Positions 17,801 through 29,591 of a stretch of DNA of 64,000 nucleotides are shown piece after piece. Position 1 is the first letter of the stretch; the number at the start of each line of letters is the position of its first letter. The position numbers were made by a program, and so were the translations under genes. The DNA is from Asterochloris sp. CNOR1. Taxonomy: Eukaryota > Chlorophyta > Trebouxiophyceae > Trebouxiales > Trebouxiaceae. The notes beneath the pieces were generated by a model. That model made no database searches. It was not told the origin of the DNA and was given only the letters and a program-made list of their open reading frames with translations. Where the stretch lies: NCBI GenBank assembly GCA_963969365.1, contig OZ017751.1, positions 1,736,001 through 1,800,000 on the forward strand. Reading direction: 5' to 3'.

Positions 17801-20800
17801 CTTGATGCTGACGTACCTGGCGGTTGAATTCATCAGTCATGGCCTGGTTCTCGTCAGCCAGCACGCCTGCCAGGCGCTGCTGCTCCTTAAGGCCCCGCAC
17901 CAAGTCAAACTTCTCCTGCAGGCAGCCAGCTCCAGGTTGAGGGCCCTTTTCTGCAGTGAGCAGTGAGACACGACGAGTGGCAGTTCAGAGTGAGAGGAAA
18001 GCAGCAACCCAGCGGAGTGCAAAATCAACCAAGACCTTCAGTGTGCAACAAGCAGCCAGAAGCAGTGAGCTGTAAGGTGCAGTCAACAGAGGGAGGCAGT
18101 GGCAGCCTGTCACCGGGCATGACCTCAGGCTGACCCCTCATGCACACAAGCCTGGCTGACACTGCTGGGCACATGTGGTCTTGGGCTTTTGCATGACATC
18201 GATCAAAAGCTGGGCGTCAGGCAAAACTTGGGCATGCCTCACCTGGGTCAGGTCATCGATATGCTGCTGCAGGGCAGACATGCCTGTGGCCTCAGATCCT
18301 GTACTGCCCTGCCGCTTGTGCCCTGCCCTGGGTCCTGCACAGCATGCCACCAAGCCTCATGCTCAGCTGGCATTGGATGGCATCCAACTGGCAGCGTGCA
18401 GGGGCAAGAGCCGGCCACTCCCATTGTGCCTGGACCTGGCAATGCCAGGGCTGGAACTGATCCCAACAAAGGGGCGGTACAGGAATGCTGGGGCTGCCAA
18501 GAGCACCCCATATGCTTGGCGAGAACCCCCGTCAAGTACACAACAGCACCAAACTCAGCTGACCTGCAAGGGGCTTTTCAAGCCAGCAGGGCCCGTCACC
18601 ATTTGCCACCACAACAGGCTCATGACTGGAGCTGTGGCTGCCATGCTGGCTGCTATCGCTGTCTGGCCTCATTTGGAGTCCATTGGGCATGCTGCCTGCT
18701 GCGGCGTGGCCAGGCTCTCTCTGAACCGCTTCAGAGAGTGATGCCCCTGATCCATGGTCAGAATTTCTGCTGAGCCAAGCAGGCAGCGCTGACATCAAAG
18801 CAGGCTTCAAGGGCGCGGAGGCAGACTCAGCGCCCACTGGCAGCCTGTCAGCAGCAGGCCGCTGAGTGCCAGATTCATGGGCTGTTGGCACCCGCCCTGC
18901 AGCAGGGGTGCCCAGCTCCTCCAGCAGCCAGGAGGGCAGACTGGGCTTCTGCCTGTCGCTTTCCCTCTCCTGGCCAGTGATAGTGCCAGGTGAACTGACA
19001 TCCTCCCCTTGCTGCTGCTGAAGGGGCTCCTGTAGGCTGCCCGAGAGGGCTGCTGCCTGGCCAGGCCCTGACCTCCAGCTGTCGCCAGGGGCATCACCCT
19101 GCGGCCGCGGGATGGGCTGTTGTTGGCCGCCGGGAGACCCAGCTGCCTTGCCAGGCTCAGACCTCCAGCCATTGCTGGTGGCAGACGCCTCAGACCCTTG
19201 CGGCCTGTCCCCATTCATGTTGCTGTCTGGCTCACTCCTAGCAGAGGTCTCCCCCTGTGGCGGCTGCCCAAAGGCAGCGCTGCCAGCTGAGGTGGTGTGA
19301 GCATGGATTGCTGGCCAGGTGGGCCTGCCAGGCAGCGAATGTACCCTGCTGGGGGACGATAGGGGCAGCTCCTGAGAGGGCTTGCTGTGCATGTCAGCTT
19401 GCCAGGCAGCTATGGTCGGCCTGCTGCCGCCGCCTGTGCCAGCCACATGCATTTGCCCTTCTGAAACATCCAGTGGGGTGCCAGCAGCTGCTGGGGTGCT
19501 GCTGACGCGTACTGCTGAAGAGTCAGCATCGCTCTGCCGCATCTGCATGTGCACACACATAGCCAAGGCTCAAGTTGCCAATGGGAAAGCATGGCAGTGA
19601 TGACAGTGGATGCGTCAGGACAACAAGCTGTCCAGGCTGCTTCCCCAAAAAGCGCACTGAGCACACAGTCAGGCTGGCACCTGTGAGTGCCGCAAAACAG
19701 CATGAAGTACTGATGGGCTGCTCACGTCAGTGGCAGCTTCGAGGTTGTTTAGAAATGAGTCTGACAGGCTGGAGTACGCAGATGCTCCCCGGCGCCTGCC
19801 GGCAAGGGCATCTGCACTTCCACTCAGTCCCTGCTGACTCTCCTGCCCCTTAGCAGGTGGACCAGGCGCCTGCGCCTCCAGCTGGGCTGGCGCTGCCTCA
19901 GCAGCAGGTGCTGCTTCTGACTGCCCGGCATGATGCGCAGTCAGCGAGGCACCAGGCTGCACAGTGGCAGGACTGAACTGAGTAGCAGGCCTCTTGGCAG
20001 GGCTGGCCTTGAAGGGTGTAGCGGCTGCAGGTGAGGCCTGAACCTGCCGCTCTGCGCTGTTGGCACCAAGCAAGGGGCGGATGGCCGGCAGCGGCGGCGG
20101 CCTGGGCAACTGCAGCCGCCCTTCGCCTGCAGGTCACAAGGATCAACAGCCTAGTGGTAAATTCATTCACCACTCCGAACAAGGATGCAGGAGGCATGTG
20201 AGGTGCAGCTCCTCACTTCATGCAACTTGGTGGTGCACCCGATGTCTAGCAGTCAGGCAGGCCATGCAGGCATGCACTGTATCCAGTGGGGTTCAAGCAG
20301 CCAGATGGGCACCTGAAAGGAGAGTCTGTGCTGGCGTAGTGATGCCAGATGTGCTGCCGGGCAGCCTACCCTGCTGCAGCAGGATTGCAGGCAGCTGGGG
20401 CGGCTTAGGAAGAGTGGGGAACCTGCCTGCCAGGCTGCTGCTACTGGCAGGATGGGGCAAGGCCCCATCAGGCCTGTGCAGGGATAACCTCCCTGCTGCA
20501 CTGCCTTCCAACGGTGCTGGGCTGCCAGTTCCTGTGTGAGCAGGCACCAGGTATTGCACCTTGGCCGCTGCCTGGCCTGAGGGTCCTGTTGCACGGGCAC
20601 TGGCGCTGACACCATTGCCCAGCCGCTGCCTGTCGCTGTCATACTGCCCTGCTGCCTGGCCGTCTGGCGCTGCTGAAGTGGAGGCATGGCCCTCATGGGA
20701 CAGAGGCTCTGGCCCCTGGCTGCTGGGCTGGGTTGTTAACCGCACCGCTGCTGTGCTCACTGGCGGCACAGGCAACGGCCCTGCGCCTGACTGCCCATCT

Positions 20801-21088
20801 GAAGGGGCTATTGACGACGACGCGGTGCTGCCGCTGCGAGACAGGGGCGTTGCACTGCTCTGGGAAGCCTTGGCCAGTTGGCCTGAGGCCTTTTGCCTTC
20901 TGAAGGTCTCCAACTGCAGCTGGCAGACTCCAGATCCGCAATCATCCCTTGAGCTGGCAAGCAGAGCTGTGCAGACGAGAAATTTGATGCCGCTCTCATC
21001 AAGATCAGCTTGCAGCAATCAGTTTGTCAGGCATCACCTTGCGCCGGCCAGCCTCTGCAAGCTTTTTGTTGGCTCCCTTGGAGGACAT
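14886..21088 (-). CDS. Large low-complexity plus coiled-coil protein, 1101 aa
   Basis: Exons on the minus strand: 21088-21038, 20913-20313, 20126-19726, 19542-18564, 18334-18243, 17915-17817, 17724-17584, 17242-17066, 16516-16303, 16167-15949, 15765-15650, 15340-15211, 14971-14886; phases agree throughout. It starts MSSKGANKKLAEAGRRK, joined to LETFRRQKAS, a basic amphipathic start seen on many cytoskeletal or Golgi coiled-coil proteins. Residues about 30-660 are Ser/Pro/Gln-rich and disordered, with short Trp motifs (LPSWLLEEL, LPAWLSRN). From about 670 onward come heptad-rich helices (HIDDLTQEKFDLVRGLKEQQ, EEQIAAQHLALQ-like, EEVVSLEERC-like, LEATIQALR). The layout of a disordered N-terminus with WL motifs and a coiled-coil C-terminus resembles transition-fibre protein FBF1, but that is only a suggestion. 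The last two exon joins are less certain. Confidence 0.7.
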
Positions 21089-21288
21089 TGCCTCTTGATG
21101 GCCAGAGTCACCATGTCAATCCACAGGTCAGCTGGTGTGCAGGTGCCAGCAGCATGATTGCAGGAATGCCGTCAAAGCTGCAATGGCCTTGGAATCATCC
21201 ACTGTGGTGACGCCGCTAGCGCCACCGCCCTATCAAATGGTCATCTACCCCGGCTGAGCCCAACGTTTATTCCGCTCATCTGAATCGA
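21089..21288. promoter_or_regulatory. Short bidirectional intergenic region, coiled-coil gene (-) / DUF1997 gene (+)
   Basis: Only 200 bp separate the two start codons. Both promoters and 5' UTRs must lie here or extend into the neighbouring gene. No named element was identified. Confidence 0.45.
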
Positions 21289-22572
21289 ATGCCTGGATAC
21301 ACAGGTGCCTGGACAGCATGCTCATGCCAGCTGCTGGCCACAGGCAAACGGAGAAAGCTCTGCTCAGCTTCCCGCATCAATGTTTTGGAGTGCGCAGCCA
21401 GAGGGATGCTGCAGGACAAGCCCAGCAGGCGGAGGCACACCATTTGTGCGGTGGCAGCTCCACACACTGAACTGGACCACCCTCACAGAAGCAATGACAC
21501 AGCCACAACCTCCATACTTGATGGCAGCTCAGCAGACAGCCCCTCTCACAGTGGCCTTGGCGCCATGCTGGAGGGCGATCAGCGGCAGGTGGCGGTGTTT
21601 AAGGCTCACAAGCTGCACAGACATCCTGTGACAGACCTGGATAGGCCACTAGGTGTGTAGCCATCTCATTTGAGGCTGACTCATGCCCTGTGCTAAGCAT
21701 TCCTGCTGACTGTGACCTCAACTGTCTGTGCTGCAGCGGAGTACATGCGCCTGCCTGCCAGTCAGTACAGTGTGCTGGATGCCCAGAAAGTGGAGCGGCT
21801 GGACGAGGACACCTTTCGATGTCATGTGGGAGGCCTCTCATTCCTGGGGTTCACAGTCAAACCCGTCCTGACTGTATCTGTCATCGTGAAGGAGCGAGGG
21901 CCCATCGTCAAGCTGCTGAACACTCAGGTGAGCCAAAGGTGCTAACTGGCAGAAGGTCCGCCTGAGCAGCTGTGCGTGCTGCTTCCCTTTGTGCTCACTA
22001 TTGCATGGCATTGCAGACTGCAGCCACAATTCCGCTGGGTGCCTGGTCACCACAAGCCATGGCTGTGGTAAAATGTCAGTCCTTCACCCTGGCTGATCCA
22101 CTGCATCCAGCTTTGCAACCATCCACTCTCCTCGTCTCCACCATTGCTCCTCTCGACTCGATTGCTTCCAGGTATGCACCGCCCACACTTACTCTCGCAA
22201 ACGAGCTAGCCGGCTCAGCTCTTACCTCTGCTTGTTTTACTGCATGTGCAGCTGGAGGGGTCCCAGGCTGTGGTGGCAGCCAATGATCAATTTGATGCAA
22301 CAATGACTAACATAGTCACCTGGGAGGCAGACGCTGAGGCTGGCGGCAGCCAAAAGCTGCTCTGTAGCGACACCAGCATCCAAGTCTGCATCCGGATCCC
22401 CCGCTGGGCACGCTTCATGCCCAATGCCAGCATCCAGCGAGCAGGCAGCAGTCTCATGCAGCAGGTGCTTAACAGTGCTGTCCCAAAGTTCCTTAAACAG
22501 TTGCAGAAAGACTATGAGCTTTGGGCTTCAGGTGATGAATCCCGCAAGCCTGTGGGCAATGGCAAGCTCTGA
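21289..22572 (+). CDS. DUF1997 family protein, probably plastid-targeted
   Basis: Function not established; the family occurs in cyanobacteria and photosynthetic eukaryotes. Exons 21289-21652, 21737-21927 and 22252-22572 keep phase and give 291 aa. The N-terminal ~100 residues are rich in Ala, Ser, Arg and Thr with few acidic residues at the very start (MPGYTGAWTACSCQLLATGK), consistent with a chloroplast transit peptide. The conserved domain runs from VAVFKAHKLHRH through EYMRLPASQYSVLD, VERLDEDTFRCHV, LSFLGFTVKP and LEGSQAVVAANDQFDATM to QVCIRIPRWARFMP and LKQLQKDYELWA. These match the DUF1997 pattern of a YxxLP...QYSLLD start and a hydrophobic amphipathic end. The start is the first in-frame ATG; a start further upstream cannot be excluded. 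Confidence 0.82.
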
Positions 22573-22830
22573 ACTGCTTTGAGCTTCAAGCCGCTGCCTG
22601 CTCATTCAGAAAGTGGCGCTCACATTACAGAGGCCTCATTTGATTCTCACGAAGCCGTGCTGCCTATGACATGCCTCAGGCGACGCATTCTCAGAGATCA
22701 AGTCCTGGAGCCATCTCACTGCCGCTAAAGATGGGTACAAGGCACACTCGCAGTGCAAGCAAAAGCCGACCGGCTGCTCTGCCCGGTGGGACACAGTTTG
22801 TTTCTGCAAGCTGTGAAGTGGCCAGGAACA

Positions 22831-25763
22831 TCAAGGACCAGTGACCTTCCTGCGCGAAGTCCTGGCGACGAAACCGGCCTTGATGGTGGCCACAGTGCGC
22901 GACGCGCCGCACTGCTGGCACCGAAGGAACATGATGCGGGTGGCGCTATCTCTGTCCAACAGGGTGTCAGGGCTCTTGCAGCTGTTGCACAGCACGTACC
23001 TACAGGCATTCATGATTGCTGAGGCACACCAACTGTCTTGGAGCTGAACTGCTGAAGCTAGAGTCTGCAGGTGGGTGCACTATGCAGGTGTTGCAACCAG
23101 CTAAGCGTGCACAAGGGCCTCATGCCATGCAAGGTGCAGGTGTGGTTGACTCACTCATTGACATATCGCCTGAGCACTCCCTCAAACGCCTTGGGCTGGA
23201 AGCGACCCTTCACAATTAAACGTGACTGCCCATCCATGGAGCCACTGGTTCCCAGCTCAGCCAAGAGGAACTGCTGAACATGCTCTGGCTGCCTGCAGAC
23301 AGAGCACCTGAAGTCTGCCGGCATGCAAGCTCAGGCATGCACAAAGTCTAGCGCAACTCAATTGCTATGCCTGATAACGGCACGGTCTGCAGCGCCAGAG
23401 ACAGGTCTAGCAGCAGACAATGGCAAATGCCCACCTGTTCATTGTCTTGCATAGCTCCATGTAGTTAGTAAAGACAGTCTTCTTGGTTCCTTCACGAGCC
23501 ACCTACACACATACAGACATGCCAACTCCAGGAATGGGTCACGTCCAGCTGGTCTGCAGCGTTTAAGCCTTGTGCTGAGTTGCTGGCCAGCACTGCAGGC
23601 ATGAGGATACTTTACCCAACGCACACTGCACAAACTGCATCAGCATGCAGGCACCTGAGGGGGCTTCATGATGGTCCTTCGCTTCTCGCCTGTCAGCTCG
23701 GGGTTGTGCTCCTTCAAGATGCCAAAAACACGGTCTGCATGTCAGCAGGGCAGCCCCGTCAGCCAGGGCTCTGGATGAAACAGAAGAGCAGCCTCAGGGT
23801 GGACCAGACAGCCTGAGCTGTGCAGCGTCAGGGGCCAGAGACCTCACACAACCACCCTGGACTCAGGCAGGGGCGCCCATGCGTCCAGCATCACAGACAG
23901 TCGCAGGGCCGTGCAGCAATCATGGGCAGCTGTGAAATTTGTGCTCAGCTCAGACAGCCGCAGAGCCGATGCGTTGTGCCCAGTGGGCTAGCATAAGCAA
24001 CTTCCTGCAGACATGAATGCAGTCGCTGCTGCCCTACTGACCTCACTAACATTGGCCTCACAGCAACAGCACTTCAGCTCATGCTGTAGACCTACACCGC
24101 AGCTCCAGGCAGTGCCCACATTGCTTGCATGCTTCTTCCAGACATACCGACAGAGGCAAAGAGGCCCCTGCGCTCACGTAGCAGCTCCTTGTAGGAGTAG
24201 TCGCGGTCGTTGCCATCCCAGGGCAGGGATGGACGCACATCCTCCTCCTCCCGCGCCTCCTCCCCAGCCTCGGCCTCCAGCTGCTCAAACTCCTCCTCAC
24301 GGGCCTGCAGGGGCCAGTGGCATGCTCTGAGGACAGATCCGCCACAGCTGGGAAGGTCAATTGGCAGCCTTCAACTGCTCACGGGCCAGCAGGCCAACAG
24401 AAGGTATGGTCCCTGCTGCCAGCACTGGCTGGCGAGCTACTTCCAACGAGAGATGCTCAAAGTCCTCCTCGCAAGCCTGCAGTGGGCCAGCAAGGCTCTT
24501 GGTTGCAACCTTTGGGAAGGTCAGCTATGACCCTGCCTGACCCCTGCCTGGCAACCTGCGAGGCACAGTCAACAGCGCCCCGAGACCAGCTGCAGCCTGG
24601 CCAGGTCGCCAGAAGCTCAACATCTTCCTCACAGGCCTGCATGCAGCAGCAACACACTCAGACCTGTTCATATGTGGCCTGTGAAGGCCATCTGGCAGGT
24701 CCCCACAGCCTCCAGCTGATTTCAGACCTCCTTGCGAACCTGTAAGTTCAGTGCAGCGTCCTGTGACAGCGGGTGCGCTCAAGTTCTGCCTGACCCCTAA
24801 TTCTGGCAGACAGGGCCAGCACGTGTCACAGTAGCCTCCAGCTTCAGCTGTGGAGCATTGCTGCCAGTAGGAGCTGCTCAACGTTCACAGCCTGCAGGGC
24901 ACCTCTGGCCACCTGTGTGAGGTACCTCCTGGCCGCCTGCAGAACGGGGCAAACCACTGTGAGGGGTCTTGGCAGCTCTGATGAGAGACGCCAGTGCCAG
25001 CAGTGCTGCCGGTGGCCAGTGCTCAGGCTTCTCTTCAAGGTCCTACAGGGCAGGGCAGCCACTGTCGAGGAATTTTGCTCCTCATTGACATGGAAGGCAG
25101 GGTGGTGCTTGCAGCCTTGGCCTGTAGCCTTGCCTTGGACCCTTGCCGCCTGGGCAGATGCACTGATGGGGGCCTTGCAGCAGCGCCGACGAATGTTTGA
25201 CAGCAGGCACATAGGCAGCCCACCTTTTTCTTCTTCTTCTTCTTGCCCTTGGTGCCTAGATCCATGTCCAACACTGCACCCTCCTGCTCATCGTCCACCC
25301 CAGCCCCCTCCGTTGCCTCTGCCAGTGCATCAGTCTGCACAGGCAGGCGCTTGCAAATCAGGCCGTGCAGCAGCTACGAGAGCGACCTGCAGCTGCCCAG
25401 CCGGACATGGGGCGCACCAGATCCTGGTCTGATTGCTTGGGCTTCTTCTTTTTCTTTTTAAGCCCGTCGAGTTTGAGTCCGCCATCCTCAACTGCAGAGA
25501 TTTATGCATGTGGTGAGATGAAAGGATTGCTACACCACTGCCAGCCAGCAGAGAGCATGTGGCAAAGCACCAGCATGGTGAGGTGACAGCTGCCCTGAAG
25601 AGGCACTGCAGGTGCTGTCAGCTGATACAGTGGCTGTGCCCACCTTGAAGTTCGGAGAGCTGCTCCGATGCAGCAGCCACCTCCTCATCCTACAGAAGCA
25701 AGTGCATTCAGCACAGCTACTTTGAGACAAATGTGCAAGCGTGAACACCAGACCCACCGCCAT
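22831..25763 (-). CDS. EIF2S2: Translation initiation factor eIF2 subunit beta
   Basis: Subunit of the eIF2 ternary complex that brings initiator Met-tRNA to the 40S subunit in the cytosol. Exons on the minus strand: 25763-25758, 25689-25644, 25491-25418, 25334-25224, 24304-24178, 23734-23655, 23502-23435, 23292-23155, 22999-22831; phases agree, 272 aa. The N-terminus has two polylysine blocks (KKKKKKPK and KGKKKKKKK) that in this family bind eIF5 and eIF2B-epsilon. The core follows as [47 protein letters not shown] and [18 protein letters not shown], then LIVKGRF and [10 protein letters not shown]. The C-terminal zinc finger is CxxC-x19-CxxC ([10 protein letters not shown] ... [10 protein letters not shown]). 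Exon 1 encodes only Met-Ala. The long intron 25223-24305 carries degenerate copies of the next exon edge. Divergent from the armadillo gene. Confidence 0.95.
24286..24740. repeat. Array of degenerate copies of the eIF2-beta exon 5 acceptor edge
   Basis: The real edge at about 24286-24312 reads CTCCTCACGGGCCTGCAGG on the plus strand. Similar blocks recur in the adjacent intron near 24367 (TGCTCACGGGCCAGCAGG), 24463 (CTCCTCGCAAGCCTGCAG), 24623 (TTCCTCACAGGCCTGCA) and 24722 (CTCCTTGCGAACCTG). Spacing is about 80-160 bases. Each unit holds an acceptor-like CTGCAG and, on the minus strand, a GTGAGG-like donor. Confidence 0.7.
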
Positions 25764-26037
25764 TCTGAGCCTGCTGATGAGCCCCTCCGGGTCCTGGTCT
25801 GCTAGATCTAACAGCACGTGGTGTGAATGCGCACACGAGCCCCGCAGTGACAACCTGTAGCCTATCTGACAGCAAGACGGCTCATTCGTGTTGCTCAACG
25901 AAGTCCAGCTGAAGGTCATCAAGACAACTACATGACTGTGATGGCATTCAGTTTATCCAATTCTACCAGGCCCTGACTCACATTTTACTAACCTCCAACT
26001 GCCACCAGGTGGTCCAGTCTCCACCAGTCTCTCTTCT
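25764..26037. promoter_or_regulatory. Bidirectional intergenic region, eIF2-beta (-) / armadillo protein (+)
   Basis: A 274-bp gap between divergent start codons. It must contain both core promoters. It is CCAC/CTCCA-rich just upstream of the plus-strand ATG, but I cannot assign a named motif. Confidence 0.45.
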
Positions 26038-29000
26038 ATGCCCAAGGAGAAGCCCAAGGGAAGCAGCTCAAATCAACGTTCCAAGGTCTGACGTTGCTCA
26101 AAATCCTTATTGCATGAGCTCTACACAATGAGCGATCTCTTCATGCAGGTTGATGTGGGCTTCCTGGTATCCTGCCTACTGGTAGGAAGCGAAAACACAG
26201 GATTCAATGGTTTCTTACTGCTGTTAGTTGCCAGTTTCCTGCTGCCCCTGCACAAAATGAGCAGATGTTGCTCACGTTGCACTGCAGGGTACGGCAGTAG
26301 CAGACCCCAAGACTCCTGGGGTGGAGCCGCTGGCAAAGGGGCAGGCAGCACAGATTGCAGCCAGCCTGGCATCTATGGAGGTTGCCCGCAAGGCTCTGGT
26401 CAGCGAGGGTGCGGTGGTAGCCCTGCTGCCCCTGCTGGCCAAAGCTGCTCTGGAGATAAGAATCCCAGCTGCCCAGGCGCTGCTCTACATAGCCATGACT
26501 GAGCAGGAGGTGATCCAGCAGTGGCCTATCGTCCAGTCAGCCTTGGGACAGCTGGTGGTGCAGCCCACTGCAGCCCGTGATTCAGTGTGCCTTACAGCAG
26601 TGGCGGGTGTGCTGGGCACTGTGCTGAGACAGCACCTGCTGCAGGCCCGCAAGGAGCTGATGGCCAGCAAGATCCTGCAGCACCTGGTGACCCTGCTGGA
26701 CATGATGAAGCAGGCAGCCCACCCATCTGTGGTCTCTCAGGTCAGATACATGAACACCCAGCTATGACAACAAGGCTGCCTGCTATTGCCCTCAGCTGGC
26801 TCCGCCGCCTTGATGTCTCAGCCTTTGGCAGGTGGTGTAGGTGAGGTTCCATGGAATGGCTTGCCAACAAGTCTGCTGTACCTGATGCTGCAGGCACGAG
26901 TCATTCAAGGTTTGGCTGCCATTGCTGCCAGCGACCCGCTGACAGCAGGTAAAGTCGGGGATGCAGCTCTGCAGCAGCTGCTGGATGCTGCTGGGAGTCC
27001 AGACAGGGAGATACAGGTGAGTGATCGGTGCTGAACGTCCCTGACATGTGGTGATGGGAGAAGTCGCTGAAGGAGATACTCAATCTGTAGGAAGCGGCTG
27101 TGCTGTGCTTGGAGCACCTTTCAGGTGTGCCAGCTCATGCAGCTGCCATCCTGGAGCGCGTGAGCCTGAGGGCCTGGGTCCAGCTGCTGCGTGAGAGCAG
27201 CATTGCTGCTGTCCGCATGGCTGTCCCCGGGATGCTGCAGCGAGTGCTGTTTGGCGGCAACGCTGCAGAGGTGGGTTCCCATGGTGCAGTGTGTTGTCTG
27301 AGTCGCGAGGCACCTGCTCAAGATCGGCAAGCTCAGCTTCACTCCAAGCAGGCAATCATCTTCTCTGCTGGACGACTCCAGGAGGGGTCTGAAAGCATGT
27401 GCTGCAATGCAGAGAGAGCAGCGCTGTGATGAGCTGGCAGCCTGCAACGGCATCCAGACCCTGCTGGGTGAGTGCTGGGCTGGTCCTGCCTGCGGCCTGC
27501 CCTGCAGCGCCCCTGTCAGCATGCACTGCAGCCTTTCTGATCTTGAGTCTTCAATGCCCCTGCCAATATGTGGCCCTCCCCATCCTTCCGTTTGTGTGCC
27601 TTGTAGCACCCCGGCTAGACTACACTGCAGCCTCCTCACATCCTATCTATACCCTCACAGGTGTCCTGCCCCACGGTGCCCATGTACGGCTCATGTATGT
27701 GACTGAGGAGGTAGCCTCCGCTGCTGGGTGCCTGTGGCTGCTAGCCAGGCGTGAGGAGCATAGGCAGAAGATTGCCAAGCACCTGCCGGCCCTAAAGACG
27801 CTGCTGGAGAGCGACAATCAGGATGCAAAGACCTGGTGCGCATGCCCTGCCTTGCTCAATCTGACTGCTGTTGGAGGCACATGGGGATGGCTCATTGGCA
27901 GGCAAGCCACTGTGCAGCCCAGTTACCAGATTGGGTTGTTCTCACCATGTGGCAGCATCATCAGGACTTTGCTTGACATGCTACTACACAGGGTACACGC
28001 AGGCCTGGAGTGCCAATGTGAGCCTGTTTGTTGTTTATTTGTCATGCTTGGTTTTGTTGGGTGACATCCAGCCATATATGTGTGCAGGGCTATCATCAAT
28101 AGAAACGACATACGCAGTCTGCGCTATTGCGTGTCCTCAGGCCCTTGCATGGCACCCATGTGCGCAGGGCTGCCAGCTTGTGCTGAGTCCTGTGCTTCAC
28201 AGTGCTTGCACACTGAGCGTTGCGTGGCTGTGAGCTCTGAGTCACTGCATCCTGTCTGCAGGGCTGCTGGCATCTGCTGGATGTTGGCCCTGCACAAGGG
28301 GAACCGTACTGCCATGAAAAATGCCGGGCTGCTGGCACCACTAGTGGAGCTCGTTGCGCTCCCAAAGAAGGGGAAGAAGGGGAAGAAGAAGGGCAAAAAG
28401 GGGGAGGCAGCTGTCAGAGTTGTGACAGATGAGGCCACCACTAGGTTTCATGCCATTGGAGCACTCAGGAGCCTGACACTGGAGGACCCACTGCTGAAGG
28501 TGGCTGCAGCCTACACTGCATATGTTGGTCACAGGGGCTTGGCTGTACAAGAATTGTATTCTGGTGCTTGGCAGGCTGGTCAAGGAGTCCTGTCCAGCAT
28601 AGTCTTCTGCCTGCTGCTGATCAGATCTGACTGCATCCTGCACTGAGCGCAATCAAGCAGGAGAGCAGTACTGTTTACAACTGAATTGCCAATCCGGAGT
28701 TGTGGTGGCACTGTTTGTCATTCACTGCTGCAACACATGTTGGCTGCAGGATGTGCTGGCGGAGAAACCACCCAAGCACCTTGCAGCAGCTTGGGCGTTC
28801 CACACCTCTGGCATTGGTGCAGCTGTTGGCAGCGGTGGAGCTGATGCAGATGCTGAGGCGGAGTCTGACACAGATGCCACAGAGGAAGTGGAGTCTATGG
28901 CAGAGAGCAGCAGCGCGGCAGCAGACTCCACACCTCAAACATCAGAGCCCACACCAAGGAGCGATGCTGGAGAAAGGGATCCAACAAAGCCTGTAGAGTC

Positions 29001-29148
29001 AGAAGTGCAGGCGCAGCCATTGATAGTGCGCAAGGCGCCTGTCGGCCTGGTGCAGCGCGCCAGGCCAGCTTCTCCTCAGAAGTTGACATCACGGCCTGGC
29101 AACTTTGAAGCAGACATGTCCAACCTTGTTGCACTGCTGACCGCCTGA
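26038..29148 (+). CDS. Armadillo/HEAT-type helical repeat protein, 586 aa
   Basis: Probable protein-interaction scaffold; partner unknown. Exons: 26038-26085, 26288-26740, 26894-27016, 27091-27270, 27323 (or 27332)-27467, 27661-27835, 28262-28499, 28750-29148; phases agree. The N-terminus is a Lys/Ser-rich tag (MPKEKPKGSSSNQRSK). ARM-like helices follow: AAQIAASLASMEVARKALV, AVVALLPLLAKAALEIR, AAQALLYIAM, RVIQGLAAIAASDPLTAG and EAAVLCLEHLSG, then ASAAGCLWLLARREEHRQKI and AGICWMLALHKGNRTAMK with AGLLAPLVELVA. The last repeats are interrupted by a basic KKGKKGKKKGKKGE loop. The C-terminal ~130 residues are acidic and Ser/Thr-rich, ending in a basic segment. Repeats of this kind resemble plant ARM proteins, but no orthologue is recognised. 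The exon 5 acceptor is chosen by phase only. Confidence 0.78.
27490..27690 (+). repeat. Degenerate repeat in armadillo-gene intron 5
   Basis: Two blocks about 100 bases apart share a CTGCAGC/TTGTAGC start, a C-rich CACC/CGCCCC segment and CACTGCAGCCT (near 27505-27535 and 27600-27635). The second block runs into the real exon 6 acceptor (CCCTCACAG at 27660). The exon start GTGTCCTGCCCCACGGTGCC also loosely resembles the first block. Confidence 0.5.
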
Positions 29149-29366
29149 CACCCCTCACAGTTCACCTAGGAGATATTTGCATGCCAGGTGTGCACAGCCT
29201 CACATCAGCACTTGTGCGGCTTCACGAGAGCAGAGCTCACTCGGCCACGCAACTCTGGACTCCCAAGCCAAGAAGGCTTGGCTGCACATTCCATCTCCTT
29301 TGGCTCAACGGGCTGTCCACCCAGCCGCCCTCATGTGGCAAGACGCACACAACCGGTGGCGCTCAC

Positions 29367-29591
29367 TTTGGGCACGTGCTTCTGGAACCCACCCCCCCGC
29401 TGCTCCTCAACTGCACTAATGATGCGCTTCGCGATCTTTTGCACCATCTTGTAGTCTGGGTTGGATTCGCCAACAATTTTGCCCTGCTGCTGAAAGCCTG
29501 CTAGCTGCTGCTTGAAAGTGGCCTCTCCCACGAGCAGCTCGATACTGGTGGGCAGGATCAGAGTGTGGCGCCGCATCGTGAAGGGCACGGT
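29367..29591 (-). pseudogene. Orphan exon of an OMA1-like M48 metallopeptidase
   Basis: A 225-bp phase-0 exon with a CTGCAG acceptor and GTGAGC donor encodes TVPFTMRRHTLILPTSIELL, then VGEATFKQQLAG, GKIVGESNPDYKMVQKIAKR and a short Gln/Gly-rich end. This corresponds to the segment just before the catalytic region in OMA1-type inner-membrane proteases (VPYTxR...GE..F...GKI...HP...R...IA..II). The HExxH zinc-binding exon is not found downstream: only about 220 bp remain before the armadillo stop codon, and none of it encodes the motif. Upstream transmembrane exons were not found either. Likely a broken gene fragment; an unusual gene with exons inside the armadillo locus on the other strand is the alternative. 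Confidence 0.55.
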
